Below are positions 22,388 to 34,400 of a stretch of DNA of 64,000 bases, one piece after another. Under the pieces are notes generated by a model. The model did not search any database. It worked only from the letters and a program-made list of their open reading frames with translations, and had not been told where the DNA came from. Both the position numbers and the translations under genes were made by a program. The stretch's first letter is position 1; every line of letters begins with the position of its first letter. This DNA is from Nymphaea colorata (lineage: Eukaryota > Streptophyta > Magnoliopsida > Nymphaeales > Nymphaeaceae): assembly GCF_008831285.2 (NCBI RefSeq), contig NC_045138.2:25267934-25331933 (forward strand), given 5' to 3'.

Positions 22388-25300
22388 ATGAGGCCCCCGA
22401 GAGGTAAGCTTGCATCTTCTTCTTTCTTAAGCCTTCTTCTTGGTCATTCTTATTTGCTCGAGGGGCATATGTTCTTCCTTTCCGTGGATTTTGGAGGTTT
22501 TTCTCCTCATGTTTTAGGACACAGAGGAGATAAGGAGTTCTTCTTTCCCCACCCCTTGGAGCTTTATCACGCTATTTCATTACCGGTACTATCTTTTTTT
22601 TTCTTTGTGCTTGAAGGTAGAGGAGGAAGAGGTGATGGAGGACGAGGGCGTGGTGATGGCGGTGGAAGAGGAAGAGGGAGGTTTGGCGCGAGCGATAGGG
22701 GAGGAAGAGGCGGGGTAAGAGGCGGGGGAAGAGGTGGCGGAAGGGGTGGTGGAAGGGGACGTGGGAGAGGTGGTGGTGGAATGAAGGGTGGGAGCAGGGT
22801 GGTCGTCGAGCCGCATAGACATCAAGGAGTGTTTGTGGCAAAGGGGAAGGAAGACGCTCTCGTCACTAAGAATCTGGTTCCCGGAGAATCTGTCTACGGC
22901 GAGAAAAGAATTTCTGTTCAGGTGAAAAAGCACACCCTTTTTGACGCTTGTAGGCACAATCAGAGCGTTGATACTCGTTCTAGTCGTAGTGGTATATGTG
23001 TTATTTGAAATTTGGACCATTGTCAATCTTAAGCGAGGAATGTGATTACCAGAGAACTCGTCAAGAAGCACATTAGATAATTTCTCATGGTTGTGGTTTT
23101 CAATGTCCAGAATGAAGATGGTACGAAGGTGGAGTACCGAGTCTGGAATCCATTCCGGTCGAAGCTTGCGGCAGCTATTCTTGGTGGTGTGGACAATATT
23201 TGGATGGTAATTTCATTCTTCAGAGTATTTTTCTGCTTTACTAATGTATTCTGTTTCGTATTGGCGTCTCAGTTTTTTCTATTGTTGCGTTGTTAGGGAC
23301 CTGGATCTCGTGTTCTTTACCTAGGAGCTGCTTCAGGGACCACGGTGTCTCACGTCTCCGACCTTGTTGGCCCGGTAAGTTCCTGCTGAGGTGCCAGATT
23401 CCCTTCTTCACATAGTCTACATTGTTAGCAAATCGAATACGCATTGCTTACGAACCGTTTGGATGCGTTGTGAATTCCAATATCAAGTTTGAGGATTTCA
23501 TAAACTTGAGCAAGTCATCTGACTTTAGTAGCCTAGTTGAATATAACTTAAGATGCTCATCATTCAGTTTATCGTTAACTTGGTCTTGAGGATCTGATTT
23601 TGAGCACGAATTTTTCTTTTGTTTCTTTGATGTCTATTATTTTTTTTAACATTGATATACGATGTCTATTGTTTCTGACTTTTTTTTTTTATTTTTCTTG
23701 GTTTTTGTGCTTGTATTTTGTAGACCGGCGTGGTTTATGCTGTCGAATTTTCACATAGAAGTGGAAGGGACCTGGTGACCATGGCTGCAAAGAGGCCCAA
23801 TGTCGTGCCTATCATTGAGGATGCCAGGCATCCGGCGAAGTATCGCATGTTGGTTGGAATGGTTGATGTCATATTTTCTGATGTTGCACAGCCCGATCAG
23901 GTATAACCGTATCTGCTGTTTGAATTTTGTCTGCATCTAATCTTTTGGAGCAGGTGGATTGCATGTCTATTAGCACAAGCCTGTGATTTGAGTTCAATTC
24001 ATGTATTTGGTCGAGCTATTTATCTCATTTCAAAAATTTTGTTTTTTGTATTGGACTTCTGGCAATTCACGCATAAAGAAACAGGATGTCTTCAGCAATT
24101 CACGTCTCTCTCCCTCTCTCACTCTCTCACGTATACACACTCATCCGCACAAGCACACACGTTAACATAGTCACACAGGCAAGCCAAGGAACACACTGAC
24201 TTGCACTCACACACATGTTAAAGTAGATTACATTGCCAGTAGGTGACCCGATTTTCATTTGCATGTGATGAGGTTACTCGGATTCCCCTTCAGGACATCT
24301 TGGATGATGCAAATTCGAGTCTCTGATGCGAATGTGGACTTTTCCAACAAGTTTAAGTACATTTATTTTTTCATTTATGTTGTACCATTATGAAAGGCAA
24401 GGTGCATGTGATGAGTTTACTCGGATTCCCCTTCAGGACATATTGGATGATGCCAATTTCGAGTTTCTGATGCTAGTTATCTCTCTGTATTATTGAATAT
24501 TTTTAATGACCTGAATCAAAATTCTGATGCTTGTGCACAGAGGCTTGTGAACAGGTACTATCTTTCCGTTACTTTTTTACCTGGAAACATCTTGTTTCCT
24601 TTTCTTTCTACTGTTAATGTTAACATAATCTAATCCTGAATAAGTAGCACCTCATTATTGATGAATAATCAAAGAACTTTTTACAGTTTGTTTCACAAAA
24701 TATAATATAGTGGGTTAAACCACACATTTTTCTTTCTTTCCTTCTCATGTTGCTGGTGACTTGATGAGCAACTGCTGGAAAAGGTCTGTACTGGATATGT
24801 TTTTGATGTACCATTCTCTGCCTTAGACTAATATTTTTATGGTGGAGATGCAATTAATTCACCAGTATCATCAATTCCTACTCAATAATTTGTATTTCTA
24901 CATCTACTGATGATATGAAGCATGTCTTTGAAATTCTTTGACTGTTTTAGTTTAATTTATTGGTGTAATGGTGTACTTCTTATGTATGATTCTTTACTTG
25001 TACTCTTTGTTATGCAGGCACGTATTTTAGGCTTGAATGCGTCATACTTTTTGAAAAATGGTGGTCATTTCGTGATATCTATCAAGGTATGTAAAAATGC
25101 ATCTAGTTACATTAAGTAGAGACAGCCTAGATTTTGTATTTCCTTGCACTGTTTGTGAACATCTGCTTTCAATGTTGTGAGTCATTCGTTTTGAAGATCA
25201 GGCTTCATTCTTCGTCTGTGTTGAAACCATGAGATTTCATAAAAATGTTCTGTTTGTTAACCTGGCAATTTGTGTTAAACCGTTATTAAAGCTTGAAAGC

Positions 25301-25719
25301 TCGGCCGTTGTGACCCTTGCTGGTCTTGTTTCTTCTTTTGCTTGTCTTTGAACCCAAGCTCTTTTAGAACCACATGAGGTGGTAGTTGCTAGTTTCTGCC
25401 TTGGAGTAAGTAGATCAATGCACCCTTCCTGCTGACCATCTTGTTGAACCATTTGTTGTGCTTGTATTATCTTCCTTTTAGGATAGATGACACCCCTCTC
25501 TCTGTCTTCCTCTTTCTAATTAGTTTCTTGTACCAGGCAAATTGCATTGACTCTACTGTGCCAGCTGAGGCTGTTTTTGCACAAGAGGTGAAAAAGCTGC
25601 AGGCCGATCAGTTCAAGCCGGCTGAGCAGGTTACGCTGGAGCCTTTTGAGCGGGACCATGCCTGTGTTGTTGGTGCCTACAGGGTGCCCAAGAAACAGAA
25701 ATCCGCAGCTGCCGCATAA
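22388..25719 (+). CDS. FIB: Fibrillarin, rRNA 2'-O-methyltransferase
   Basis: Fibrillarin is the catalytic subunit of box C/D snoRNPs in the nucleolus and transfers methyl groups from S-adenosylmethionine to rRNA 2'-hydroxyls. Exons are 22388-22403, 22617-22921, 23111-23206, 23297-23374, 23724-23900, 25018-25086 and 25537-25719; they total 924 nt, or 307 aa. The first coding exon is only 16 nt (MRPPR plus one base). Residues 6 to about 55 form the Gly-Arg rich GAR domain. The methyltransferase domain has the SAM-binding motif [17 protein letters not shown], then [21 protein letters not shown] and [13 protein letters not shown]. The protein ends [11 protein letters not shown]. At the exon 3/4 junction it reads NIWMGPGSRV where I remember NIWIKPGARV. 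Intron 5 hosts two C/D snoRNAs, as fibrillarin genes do in Arabidopsis. An upstream telo-box fits co-regulation with ribosome biogenesis. Confidence 0.97.
24261..24329 (+). ncRNA. Box C/D snoRNA, intronic copy 1 (U60-like)
   Basis: In intron 5 of fibrillarin. Box C is GTGATGA (24265-24271), box D is CTGA (24323-24326), a C'-like GATGATG lies at 24303-24309 and a degenerate D' (CAGG) at 24291-24294. The flanking GCA and TGC can form the short closing stem. Just before D' is TCGGATTCCCCTT, complementary over 13 nt to AAGGGGAATCCGA, which I recall as a conserved 25S rRNA segment. Arabidopsis fibrillarin genes are known to host U60 in an intron, so this is probably the homologue. The identity needs a sequence comparison. 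Confidence 0.85.
24404..24473 (+). ncRNA. Box C/D snoRNA, intronic copy 2 (U60-like)
   Basis: A second copy about 143 bp downstream of the first in the same intron. It keeps box C GTGATGA (24408-24414), the TCGGATTCCCCTT guide, D' CAGG, C' GATGATG and box D CTGA (24467-24470), with the same GCA/TGC stem. It differs by a few bases, mainly between C' and D, while the spacers between the copies have diverged. Boxes and guide are conserved where the neighbouring intron is not, which points to two functional guide RNAs. Confidence 0.85.
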
Positions 25720-28177
25720 CCTTCCAAACTACACTCGGATGTTTCTTCTCTTTTATAGTTTTAGGAAAATTTTTTTTGTCAGCAATTTGAAATTCTGTAC
25801 TCTGCTAAATGCGGGGCTGCAACACTTTGGTGTAACTGCTGTGATTATGAACGTCATATTTAAAGTTGCACGTTTTGGAGGATATAATCTTTTTCTCCTG
25901 TCTGGTGAAATGGGAACAATTGTTGCTGGAGTTCCATCCATCTCAATGGCCTAATGGGCAGATTTTCAAAAATGGGGTTTTCGTGCCAACCCATTTGGAG
26001 GTGACAAGTTCCTGAAACATGCTTCTTTCCATTGGCAACAAATCCATCCCTTCTGTACTTGATCCTGTATCAAATTCAAAATTTCGTTCACCGTCTACAG
26101 TAAATTCCAGGGCTAGCAAACGCTTCCTTTATGCACATAAAATAAACGTGGTCTAGTGCTTGGAACCTTTTAAATATAGAGGTTTTCAGCGTTGCGGTTC
26201 TAGACTAGGAGATGCGGATGCAAGAAAAATTTCTCGAGAATAACAAAAAAGACAAAGAAGAGCGCGATTGCTAAAAAGCATGAAACTGGCCCTCTGGTCA
26301 GCCATCTCTACGTCTTGACCTCCACTGTAGTAGTCATCAGCCGATGCCTTCGCTCCATAAAGTAAAGTGCTTTACGCGCTTTTCCGAATTCGATGGCATC
26401 CTTTTTCATTTTTTTGTTGGTTTACTATTTGATGGCATGGCATCTATCAGGAACCATGCTGAGCTTGCGTCCTGTCTCAAGGTGAGTCCGCCCGCCATCT
26501 TGCCTGGGAAACTCACAGTCCATCATGGTAAAGTTTCCAGGTCTCAGATTAACAGAGCTGCAACATCGGCCATGAAAGGCCAGTGAGTAGGTTAACCATT
26601 GATACGGCACAAGCTTCTGGCTCTGGTGATACTGCTAATCTGTACGCCCCATGAAAGACATTGGTTTGAACGGGGTTTGATTGATGTGAAGCACAGTGTT
26701 CCTGTAGCAGTGCTGTCAATGAGAACAGATCCATGACGTAATTGGCGGATCTTATCCTTTGTCCGCACATGGCGACCGCGTTAACAGATGCTGATCATGT
26801 CGCCAGACAGCTTTGATACACTGTGACATACATTATAGATAGCCCTTGATTTTTTCTTTTTTAATTCTGTCATTTTGTAGATTAAAATGCAATCTTATCA
26901 TTGAAGAAGACGTTCAATGTTGTGATGCTGAAGCTTTATCGATGACCAAAGCCTGCTCAGACGCACACTAAGTTTGAGAACGGTAGAGACTTAAGAGGAT
27001 ACCGTTTTTAAGTTCATAGATCAACGAAGCTGGAGTACAAAGGAGTTCAAACTCAGAAAGGTTTGATAGAAAAGACGTAGAACAGGAACCAGTTTAAATG
27101 CCTAGTGCACCTTTCAAGATGGGGAACCGATCTTGAAGGGGAAACAAGTTCAAAATGGTTTCAGTGTAAACGTGTAAAAATTAAAGGCTGAGATTCCGCA
27201 CATACTCTGACATGTGACATGTCGGAGAACAAATTCGTCGAGAGAGGTTCTTCTTTCTGGCTCCGTAGTTGTCATGGCCTCCATTTGCCTGTCTCCCTAT
27301 GAAGAAAAAGCGACTTTTCTTATATCTTCTGTACCACTTTATGTACATAAGCAAGTTTGGAAAATGAGGCATGCAAGTCAAATGCAAGACAAGCCATGTA
27401 CTCCTTTTCCTGCTAAATTGCCAGGCAACGGATACTGTCGCAAATGAACATGTCTGGACAGAGGTCTAAACAGAAGGACCGAAACTGATCAAGAATATGA
27501 GTTTGGAGAACTGGGACATGGTTCCTCTGATTTCAGCCTCTCACCCTCTTAGCAAACGCAAGAAGTTAAAGTAGTGAACAAACAAGCTAATCTGTTGTCC
27601 TAAGGGACACACCTTTCCGATTTCTCTGAGAAAACCGGTAGCCCTCACATGGTGGTGACCATTCATCACTAAAATGAAGGTCGAGATGGCCAAACTAGTT
27701 AAGAAATGTGATTGAGCAGATCATAATGTCTGTTTACTGTTGATCACGAGGTCTGGAGATACCACACAGTAATAGAGAATCATAAACTTGAGCGGGGAGG
27801 TCCCACCTGCACTTGTTCTGTCCCTTTCACCTGCTTGCCAGTGGACTCGTTTCACACCACCATTAGCCCATTGGTCAGGTTGTTCCAAGGCAACGTGATC
27901 TCAGAGTGTTCCGTCTGGACATTTCCATGTCTATCACTTTTGGCATCTCGTGGTGAACGCCAGTCAGGGAGGGAAAGATAGGACAGACGTGCAGATCCCC
28001 GCGCAATTCTACAGAACATCCTTTTGGTATCCTATAATATGAAATGGCCCTTACATTCTGCTGAGGGGAGCCCACACGGTTTACCATTTGCTCTATTTAC
28101 ACGCCCAGAATCTTGCTCACAACACACCTCTCAAGACACACACTCTCACACACACACAGAAAGAGAGACAGAGAGAG
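25720..28177. other. Spacer between fibrillarin and the GDSL gene
   Basis: Contains the fibrillarin 3' UTR and the GDSL promoter. The open stretches at 26344-26586 and 27214-27447 show no recognisable domain or splice context. CA and GA runs at about 28140-28177 directly precede the GDSL start codon, as is common in plant 5' leaders. Confidence 0.6.
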
Positions 28178-30879
28178 ATGTCTGTGTGGGGCTTGAGGTT
28201 GCTGTGCTTTGTGACGGTTCTGGTTGGGGGATGTAAAGCAGCGAATGCAGTGGAAGAGGATCCCCGGAAGACATCGGTCCCTGCGCTCTTCATCTTTGGG
28301 GACTCACTGGTGGATGTGGGCAACAACAACTTCCTGAAGCTGGCGCTCGACAAGGCCAACTTCCCCCACAACGGGATCGATTATGCAGGACAGAAAGCAA
28401 CTGGCAGGTTCAGCAATGGCATGAACTCTGCAGATTTCATGGGTACTCTCTCTTTCGCTCTCATTTTCATCTACTACATTTGTTTTGGTTCTGCCAGTAT
28501 ATTGCCTGGTTATCATTGAATTGGCATTGTAAATTTCCAAATTCCAACATCCTGTTGGAAACAGTCCTTTTGAGTAATGTTTAATCAATGTTCTGCTGTC
28601 GCTCTCTCTCATTCTCTAATCTCTCTCCGTCGAAACTTTTTTGCGCTTATAGTTTCATCACTATTCAAAAAGTGCGCCTTCATTTCTGAATTTTCGAAGT
28701 CTGTAACTTCACCGTCGTCCCATAGATGAAGTCAAACTCACTTGAGAAAATGACAGTATTACCTTGAACCGAATTATCAGTTTTCAGTTTCGGGTGAGTG
28801 GGAGGAAACCCACCGCCGGCCAAAGTCTTCTGGAATAAGTCAGGTGCTTTATTAATAAATATCGAAAACTTAGTCATCCTTTTTGGTTACTGCCAAGACT
28901 TCAGGTGTAGTTTAAAAAAGAAATTCATTAATTTTCAGTTGAATTTGTCACTTGTAACAGTGATAGTCTAAAATATTATCCATAATTTGGATTAAAGATA
29001 ATACTCATACTTCATTACTTCCAGAAGTTCGACTCTGTTGGTTTACGATATACTCACATCGGACCAGCCGTGCCACATTGTGTAATTGAGAAATCAGAGA
29101 GCAAAGGAGAGCCATCTAACTCTGTTTATTCTGCAGCTCAGAAGCTGGGTTTGGCAACCTCTCCTCCGTATCTTTCTCTAAACAATGCTAAAGGTAGTAG
29201 CTCCATCATGGGCGGCGTCAGCTTCGCATCAGGAGGAGCAGGCATACTGGATGGATCTCCAAAACCAAAAATTTTTGTATGCGTCTCATGGCCTTTGTCG
29301 TCGTCACCGCATTAACACTGGTTGCAATTTCATCTGTTGTCGAGCTCTTACGCTTAAGTAGATCGTTCCTTAGACAGTCCTGTTCTTATTGACTGCAGGA
29401 ACAGACGATACCACTCAATAAACAGATTGAGTTCTACTCAACCGTCTATGGGCAGTTTGTGGAACAACTAGGGAGCATTGAAGCCCAAAAGTATCTATCA
29501 AGATCACTGTTTGCAGTGGTTATAGGAAGTAATGACATACTGGGATACTTCAAACCTACTTCCTCAATGAAACAAAAGTATTCTCCCCAACAATATTTAG
29601 ATCTGCTGATGACCACATTGAAAGGTCAGCTTCAGGTAAATTTTCAACCAGTTAGCGCTTTAGTCTTAGTTGATTTCTGCTCAAAATAGCTCTATACATC
29701 TCGTTGGAAAGCGATTCAGAAGGTTTCAAGTTGCAGAAGGAACTTGAAATCTGGAGCCGCCCGTCTCCTGCTAAGGGGTCAATAGTAGGCAATGGTGGAG
29801 CTTCATATGGTTCAGGGTGGACTTGTGATCACCTAGTGTTGAAAATCTTGGAAGGAATGTACAGGCGGTCATGGGTGGCATTTGAACCAAGAACAGTACC
29901 GCAGTACCTCTCTAAACTTTATAACCAGTACCCCCATGGTTTATTCTGTGCCTGCTACTGAACCTGGGTGTGATGGACCAGAGGAGTCTCCGGGCTTCAA
30001 TTCCAGGGAATGAACCAACTGGTTGCACAAGGTTCCTGAGATAGAGGACCACTATCAGAGCAATCTGTTGAAGCTGTGTTATCACAAAGAATCCATGACA
30101 ATATGAGTAGGAATAACAGCTTTCTGCTCTGGCATGGATCCTTTGTGATACTCATAGTTTCAACAGGTTTATTTAAGTTTCCAAGTTTGCAAATTTAATG
30201 AGCCTGGCCTGTTTAGCTCTGTGAAACTAACTGGAGCTAGAGTTGGATGTCTTAGTTAGCAAGGCTTCATTTATCTAATTGTTACTGCAAAATGTTTCAG
30301 AGGATATACAATCTGGGTGCACGCAAAATAGTATCCGTTGGGGTTGGACCAATCGGATGTAGCCCTAAAATAAGAGCTAGAAATGAAACAGAAGGTTGCG
30401 ATGAAGAGACAAACGACTGGTGTGCGAGGTATAATGAAGCTGTCGTGAGACTCCTGCAGAACTTGAAATCTGAATTGAAGGACTTCAACTATTCCTTCTT
30501 TAACACTTACCTCCTTGTGCATGACTTCATCGAAAGGCCTTCTTCCCATGGTGATACACTCTATTCGTTAATTATTATTATTATTAATTCCTCTTTTGTG
30601 CTAGAATTTCGATCAACTTACTGGTTTTTCCTATTTTTATTGTGGTTTGGATTTGCAGGATTTGTGGAGGTTAAAGCTGCCTGTTGTGGGCTAGGAAAGC
30701 TGAACGCCATTTTTCCCTGCATACCGATTTCACACTATTGTGGGAATAGATCGGATCATGTATTTTGGGATTTTTATCACCCCACAGAGGCTGCTTCTCG
30801 TATGCTCGCTGATGCTGCTTTTGATGGCTCACCACCTTTTGTTTACCCCTTTAATGTAAGGAAACTTTCAGCAATGTAG
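28178..30879 (+). CDS. GDSL-type esterase/lipase
   Basis: A secreted SGNH-hydrolase of the large plant GDSL family; the substrate cannot be read from the sequence. Exons are 28178-28442, 29137-29276, 29399-29635, 30301-30550 and 30659-30879; they total 1113 nt, or 370 aa, usual for the family. A signal peptide (MSVWGLRLLCFVTVLVGGCKA) is followed by block I FIFGDSLVDVGNNN with nucleophile S43, block II GGVSFASGGAGILD, block III VVIGSNDILGYF, VGVGPIGC, and block V VFWDFYHPTEAA with D335 and H338. The start is the ATG after the GAGAGAG leader, the only one that gives the signal peptide. Intron 3 (29636-30300) is long and holds an 85-codon open stretch that I do not recognise. All catalytic blocks are present, so the gene looks functional. 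Confidence 0.95.
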
Positions 30880-31684
30880 TTCGGCATGAACTAAGAACTC
30901 AGAGAAAAGACGAAAGAAAACATTGTTATATTTAATAGAGAAGCATGCAGTTAGTACAATGTGCATCATGTACCACCCATTCGCAGTGGCACTGTCAAAG
31001 CTTGCATTGGCAGATGAAAAGGAGAACTAAGGCCTGAATAATCCAATTCAAGACTGCATATCATCATATTTGTTATGGCCCAAGATTTATAGATTATTCA
31101 GTCTTCTTCAAATTTATTTGCAAATAGAATAGATGATAGGAACTAAAGTACTCGTTTACTCAATTAGGTAACCAGGTTCAAAGAACTCATGAACTGAAAA
31201 ACTAAAACATAGGTTCTATAAGCAATACATCAAAGTTTTGACATTAATAGGGGGCTAATGCAGGTAAACAAGGCCGAAAATATGAATCAGTCGCAAGATA
31301 TAAATGAATATGAGAAAGCTCCCTCTTATGAGTGCAACTCTTGTTAAGACTTGGGAATATGTTGGATATATATACAAGTCAAACTGACAGAAACTTATAT
31401 AGTTTATTGTTTAATACCTGTTAATTAATGGGCTGCTGCACTTGTCTCTGTCAGACCCTTGGCTTATTAGATTAATCACATGAAAAATCAAAGTTTTTCG
31501 CATCATCCTATAGCTTTAGACCCTCACCAGCAGTTAATTGATCATTTGATTTGTCTTGTTTTTGCAAGTTGGGAGGTTTCTAATTTGCTTCGCCTTTTAG
31601 TTTGTGGGTAAGAACTAAAAGCTACGTACATGCATGGTTTACAACAACTTATGGGGATCAGAATCCAAGACCAGTGATGATTTT

Positions 31685-31850
31685 CAAAGACAACTTGATG
31701 AGCAGATACAAAAAAATGTCAGCCTCATCCATAAAATCAAAATGCCACAGTAGACGACCTCGCAAATAATATTGAGGTACTTGTATAAATATGTATTTTA
31801 AGTATCAAACAAGGTGAACAGAGAAAAGAATAATGATCTTAACTTTCGGC
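31685..31850. repeat. Direct repeat, copy 1 (copy 2 at 32605-32755)
   Basis: The stretch with ATGTCAGCCTCATC, TGTATAAATATGTATTT and GAGAAAAGAATAATGA recurs in the same order and orientation at 32605-32755 with scattered differences. The two copies bracket the MSH5 3'-end copy, which suggests they belong to one duplicated or inserted unit. Non-coding. Confidence 0.7.
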
Positions 31851-32009
31851 GAATGTATAATTGCTGGCGCATGTATCCTCTTATAATTAGTGCCCAACAT
31901 ATTCCAGAAATTGGAATCCACCCTTTTAAATAATGACGCTTTTGTATTAGATCATGGCCTGATTCGGTGGCATACATGGCATGATCTTTTATTAAATTTA
32001 TTTCTTTTT

Positions 32010-32590
32010 CCATTTTCTTTATTTTTTCTCTTTGATCTTTTATTTTTCAAAATATAAGTTTCAATTTGACCAATTCACAACCGGTTCCAGTTCATGCAAC
32101 TAGCTAGGCTTATCGAGCTTGACCAGGCTCGTACATGTCCATTAGTCCGCTTTGATCCAGTTATAATATTACCTCCTCCACCCGAAGGAATTAAAGTCCC
32201 TGCAATTTCGAAGAAGGGAAAAGAAAGGTAATTAAAGAGGGTGAACGGTCATTGAACGTTCAATCTTACATCCAATTAGCCTTCGGAACGGAAGGATAGT
32301 TCATTGGACGTTCAATCTTCATTAGAAACATCGTATTAACGCCAGTAGCTTCTCCTCTGTCTTCTGGATTCATTGGAGAAACCATTTATTTGCTCAATGA
32401 TGTGAAAATTAAGGAAGAGTAAGTGACTCTTAGAGGAGAAGACTATCCTGCACCTTTCATCCTCGATCGCGTTCAGGATGAAGAATGCTCTTTGAAGCCC
32501 TCTTTTAATTAGGTAGACATATGATGAAAAGATTAGCTGCATTTATTATGCACCTGCTCGTAGTCACTATCGATGTAAGTTGACCTCTTC
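32010..32590 (-). pseudogene. Decayed partial copy of the MSH5 3' end
   Basis: On the minus strand this reads a degraded version of MSH5 exon 33 (RGLQRAFFILNAIEDERCR against EVLQRASFILNALESDK in the gene) and of exon 34 (EEKLLA), with deletions inside exon 33. The downstream non-coding sequence matches too, for example CCTCCTCCACCCGAA and the TCCATTAGTCCRCTTT segment near 35635. It lies about 3.5 kb beyond the end of the intact gene in the same orientation. The copy lacks the purine/pyrimidine fold-back element present at 35059-35567. It cannot encode a functional product. Confidence 0.8.
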
Positions 32591-32910
32591 AAAATCATTA
32601 CCTTCGAAGACAATTTGATGAAATGTCAGCCTCATCAATAAAACCAAAACGTCATATTAGACCTCTCAAACAATATTGATGTCTTTTAACATGTATAAAT
32701 ATGTATTTCAGGATCGAACGCAAAGAAAAGAAAAGAGAATAATGACCTTAATTTTCCGTGAGCCCGCTCAATTTCCAGACGGAGGCCTTCGCTCGCATGT
32801 GGGATGGGCTCATGGGCATGCAGGCACAAGGTTAGACGGCTGGTTGGGAAGAGAGGAAGCCGATCGACTGAAATTAGATGGTAACCACCTTCATTGCAAA
32901 AAAATCCGTT

Positions 32911-33215
32911 GTTGAAATTGACGAGTACAGAACCATGCACCGTTTTAAAAATAAGTTTGGATAGAACTTTAGCCGTGCACGTGTGATCTCTTCATGTCTA
33001 GCGCAAAATTGGAAGTCTGGTATTGGGCCTATGGATATGATGCGTAAACAAATAGGGCTCCGCTATTGAAATTAATGAGTACAGATTAAAAATAAGTTCT
33101 GATCAGAACTTTATCTGTGCACATGTTAGCTCTTCATTTGTAGCTCGACATTGGAATTCTGGTGTTGGATCAATGGATTTAGAGGCGTAAACAAATAAGG
33201 GCTCCTCTGCCTAAT
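32911..33215. repeat. Tandem duplication of about 153 bp
   Basis: Two adjacent units starting near GTTGAAATTGACGAGTACAG (32911) and ATTGAAATTAATGAGTACAG (33064) share AAAAATAAGTT, AGAACTTTA, TCTTCAT and GGCGTAAACAAATA-like blocks. They are clearly diverged, so the event is older than the 20.6-kb duplication. Non-coding. Confidence 0.65.
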
Positions 33216-33394
33216 TCCCAACTTCTGGAACGATGCTCCTCTTGGCGGCCTACTAGGTAGCCCCTCCACTCATCTCTACCTTTCTCCACTTAATTTGATG
33301 CTGGGCAAAAGGCTAATTTCTGTCACTACTCGTTCCGAACATGAGCTTAACAAGAGACCAAGAGCAAAAAGAAGACCAAACTCCAACCCATGGA

Positions 33395-33560
33395 GAATGC
33401 AGCTGGACTTGTTCTTAATTCAAATGCATATCTGATTGTACAATTATGTGACTAACCTGATGCATAGAGGGTATATCCAATCTAAAGCCGATTTGTTAGC
33501 ATCTAAGATGAATTTCCATAGAGAGAAATAGCAGTCACCTTTTTCCATTAGTATACACGG
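33395..33560. repeat. Dispersed repeat shared with 54705-54890
   Basis: GAATGCAGCTGGA, a TTCTTAATTCAAAT-like block, the GTGACTAACC-like block and the AGCAGTCACCTTTTTCCATTA-like end recur in the same order near 54705-54890, with many differences. This looks like two old copies of one repeat family either side of MSH5. Borders and class are unknown. Confidence 0.5.
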
Positions 33561-34103
33561 ATGTGTATCAAGAAAAAACGTCTACTGAAAAGAGGAACCT
33601 TTTCATTTTTTACAAGCGAGATCTTTTCATCGTACTTAGAAAAATCTGACAAATCCATTGCTTAACGATTTAAAATTAGCTTTGGAGATTAAATTTGTCA
33701 ACTAACTTTTTTGAATCTCATCAGAGATAGATCAACAAAACGGCGTAAAAATATTTTTCAAATGTTATAGATTTGCTTTCACTTACAAAATAGTTTCACC
33801 TACCTTCAAAAAAACACGTGCACTTGAAGGCAAGGAGGGATGACATAGACCTTTGTTCCAGTCGTATCCCGTATTCTGCTACATGCCCTGATTTCATCAT
33901 TGGCGTAAAAGAAATTAGAGAAAGGTAGTGTTCAGTTGCGCCGGGCAGATGCATCAGTGCATGATTGGCTACTAGCTTTCTAAAATATAAAGAACAAGAG
34001 AGAAAATTTTAGAACGCTCAAGTTCTAACTGCTTAGATTGCATAGGAAATAAGCGAATAAATGAAAGAGAGCCAAATTCAAACGTGCTTTTTATTGTTAA
34101 TAG

Positions 34104-34400
34104 TTTATCCCACATGCTTCGAACGATAGTGAATGCTTGAAGATCTTGGGAAACTGCAGGAGCGCCATCTCCGCGGAGGGAGGGAAAACAATCATATTAG
34201 ACATTGTACTTGATGAGCGAAACGAATTGTTGACAAGGGTAAAGCTTGCGACAGACCTGTCGGCAATGATGCTGACGTCTGGGAGAGGGATAACGGAGGA
34301 AGAGTCGCGAAGCCTCCTGCAAAATGCCGGGTTCAGAACTTCAGTCGATGCAAGATCACACATTATAACCCTTCAATCCGTCATTGAAGCGTATCCATAG
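34104..34400 (+). pseudogene. Plant O-methyltransferase C-terminal fragment
   Basis: The open stretch after a stop at 34101 reads FIPHASNDSECLKILGNC, then GGKTIILDIVLDE, GRGITEEESRSLLQNAGF and a terminal IITLQSVIEAYP followed by a stop. This is the C-terminal third of a caffeate/flavonoid-type SAM-dependent O-methyltransferase. The roughly 14 residues normally between IPHA and NDSEC (the segment with the catalytic HDW) are missing, and no upstream exon with the SAM-binding region is present. I read it as an orphan fragment of a lost or transposed gene. A remote upstream exon cannot be excluded, but none is seen in the 3 kb before it. Confidence 0.75.

Larger units (their letters stand above)
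30880..34103. other. Repeat-rich spacer downstream of the GDSL gene
   Basis: No intact gene. It contains a dispersed direct repeat pair (31685-31850 and 32605-32755), a decayed copy of the MSH5 3' end (about 32010-32590), a tandem duplication (32911-33215) and a segment shared with 54705-54890. The first 800 bases are AT-rich, and I see nothing else in them. Confidence 0.6.

Noticed and set aside
22572-23071. Minus-strand open frames opposite fibrillarin exon 2
   Set aside because: They are the complement of the Gly-Arg repeat region, low in complexity and without independent signals.
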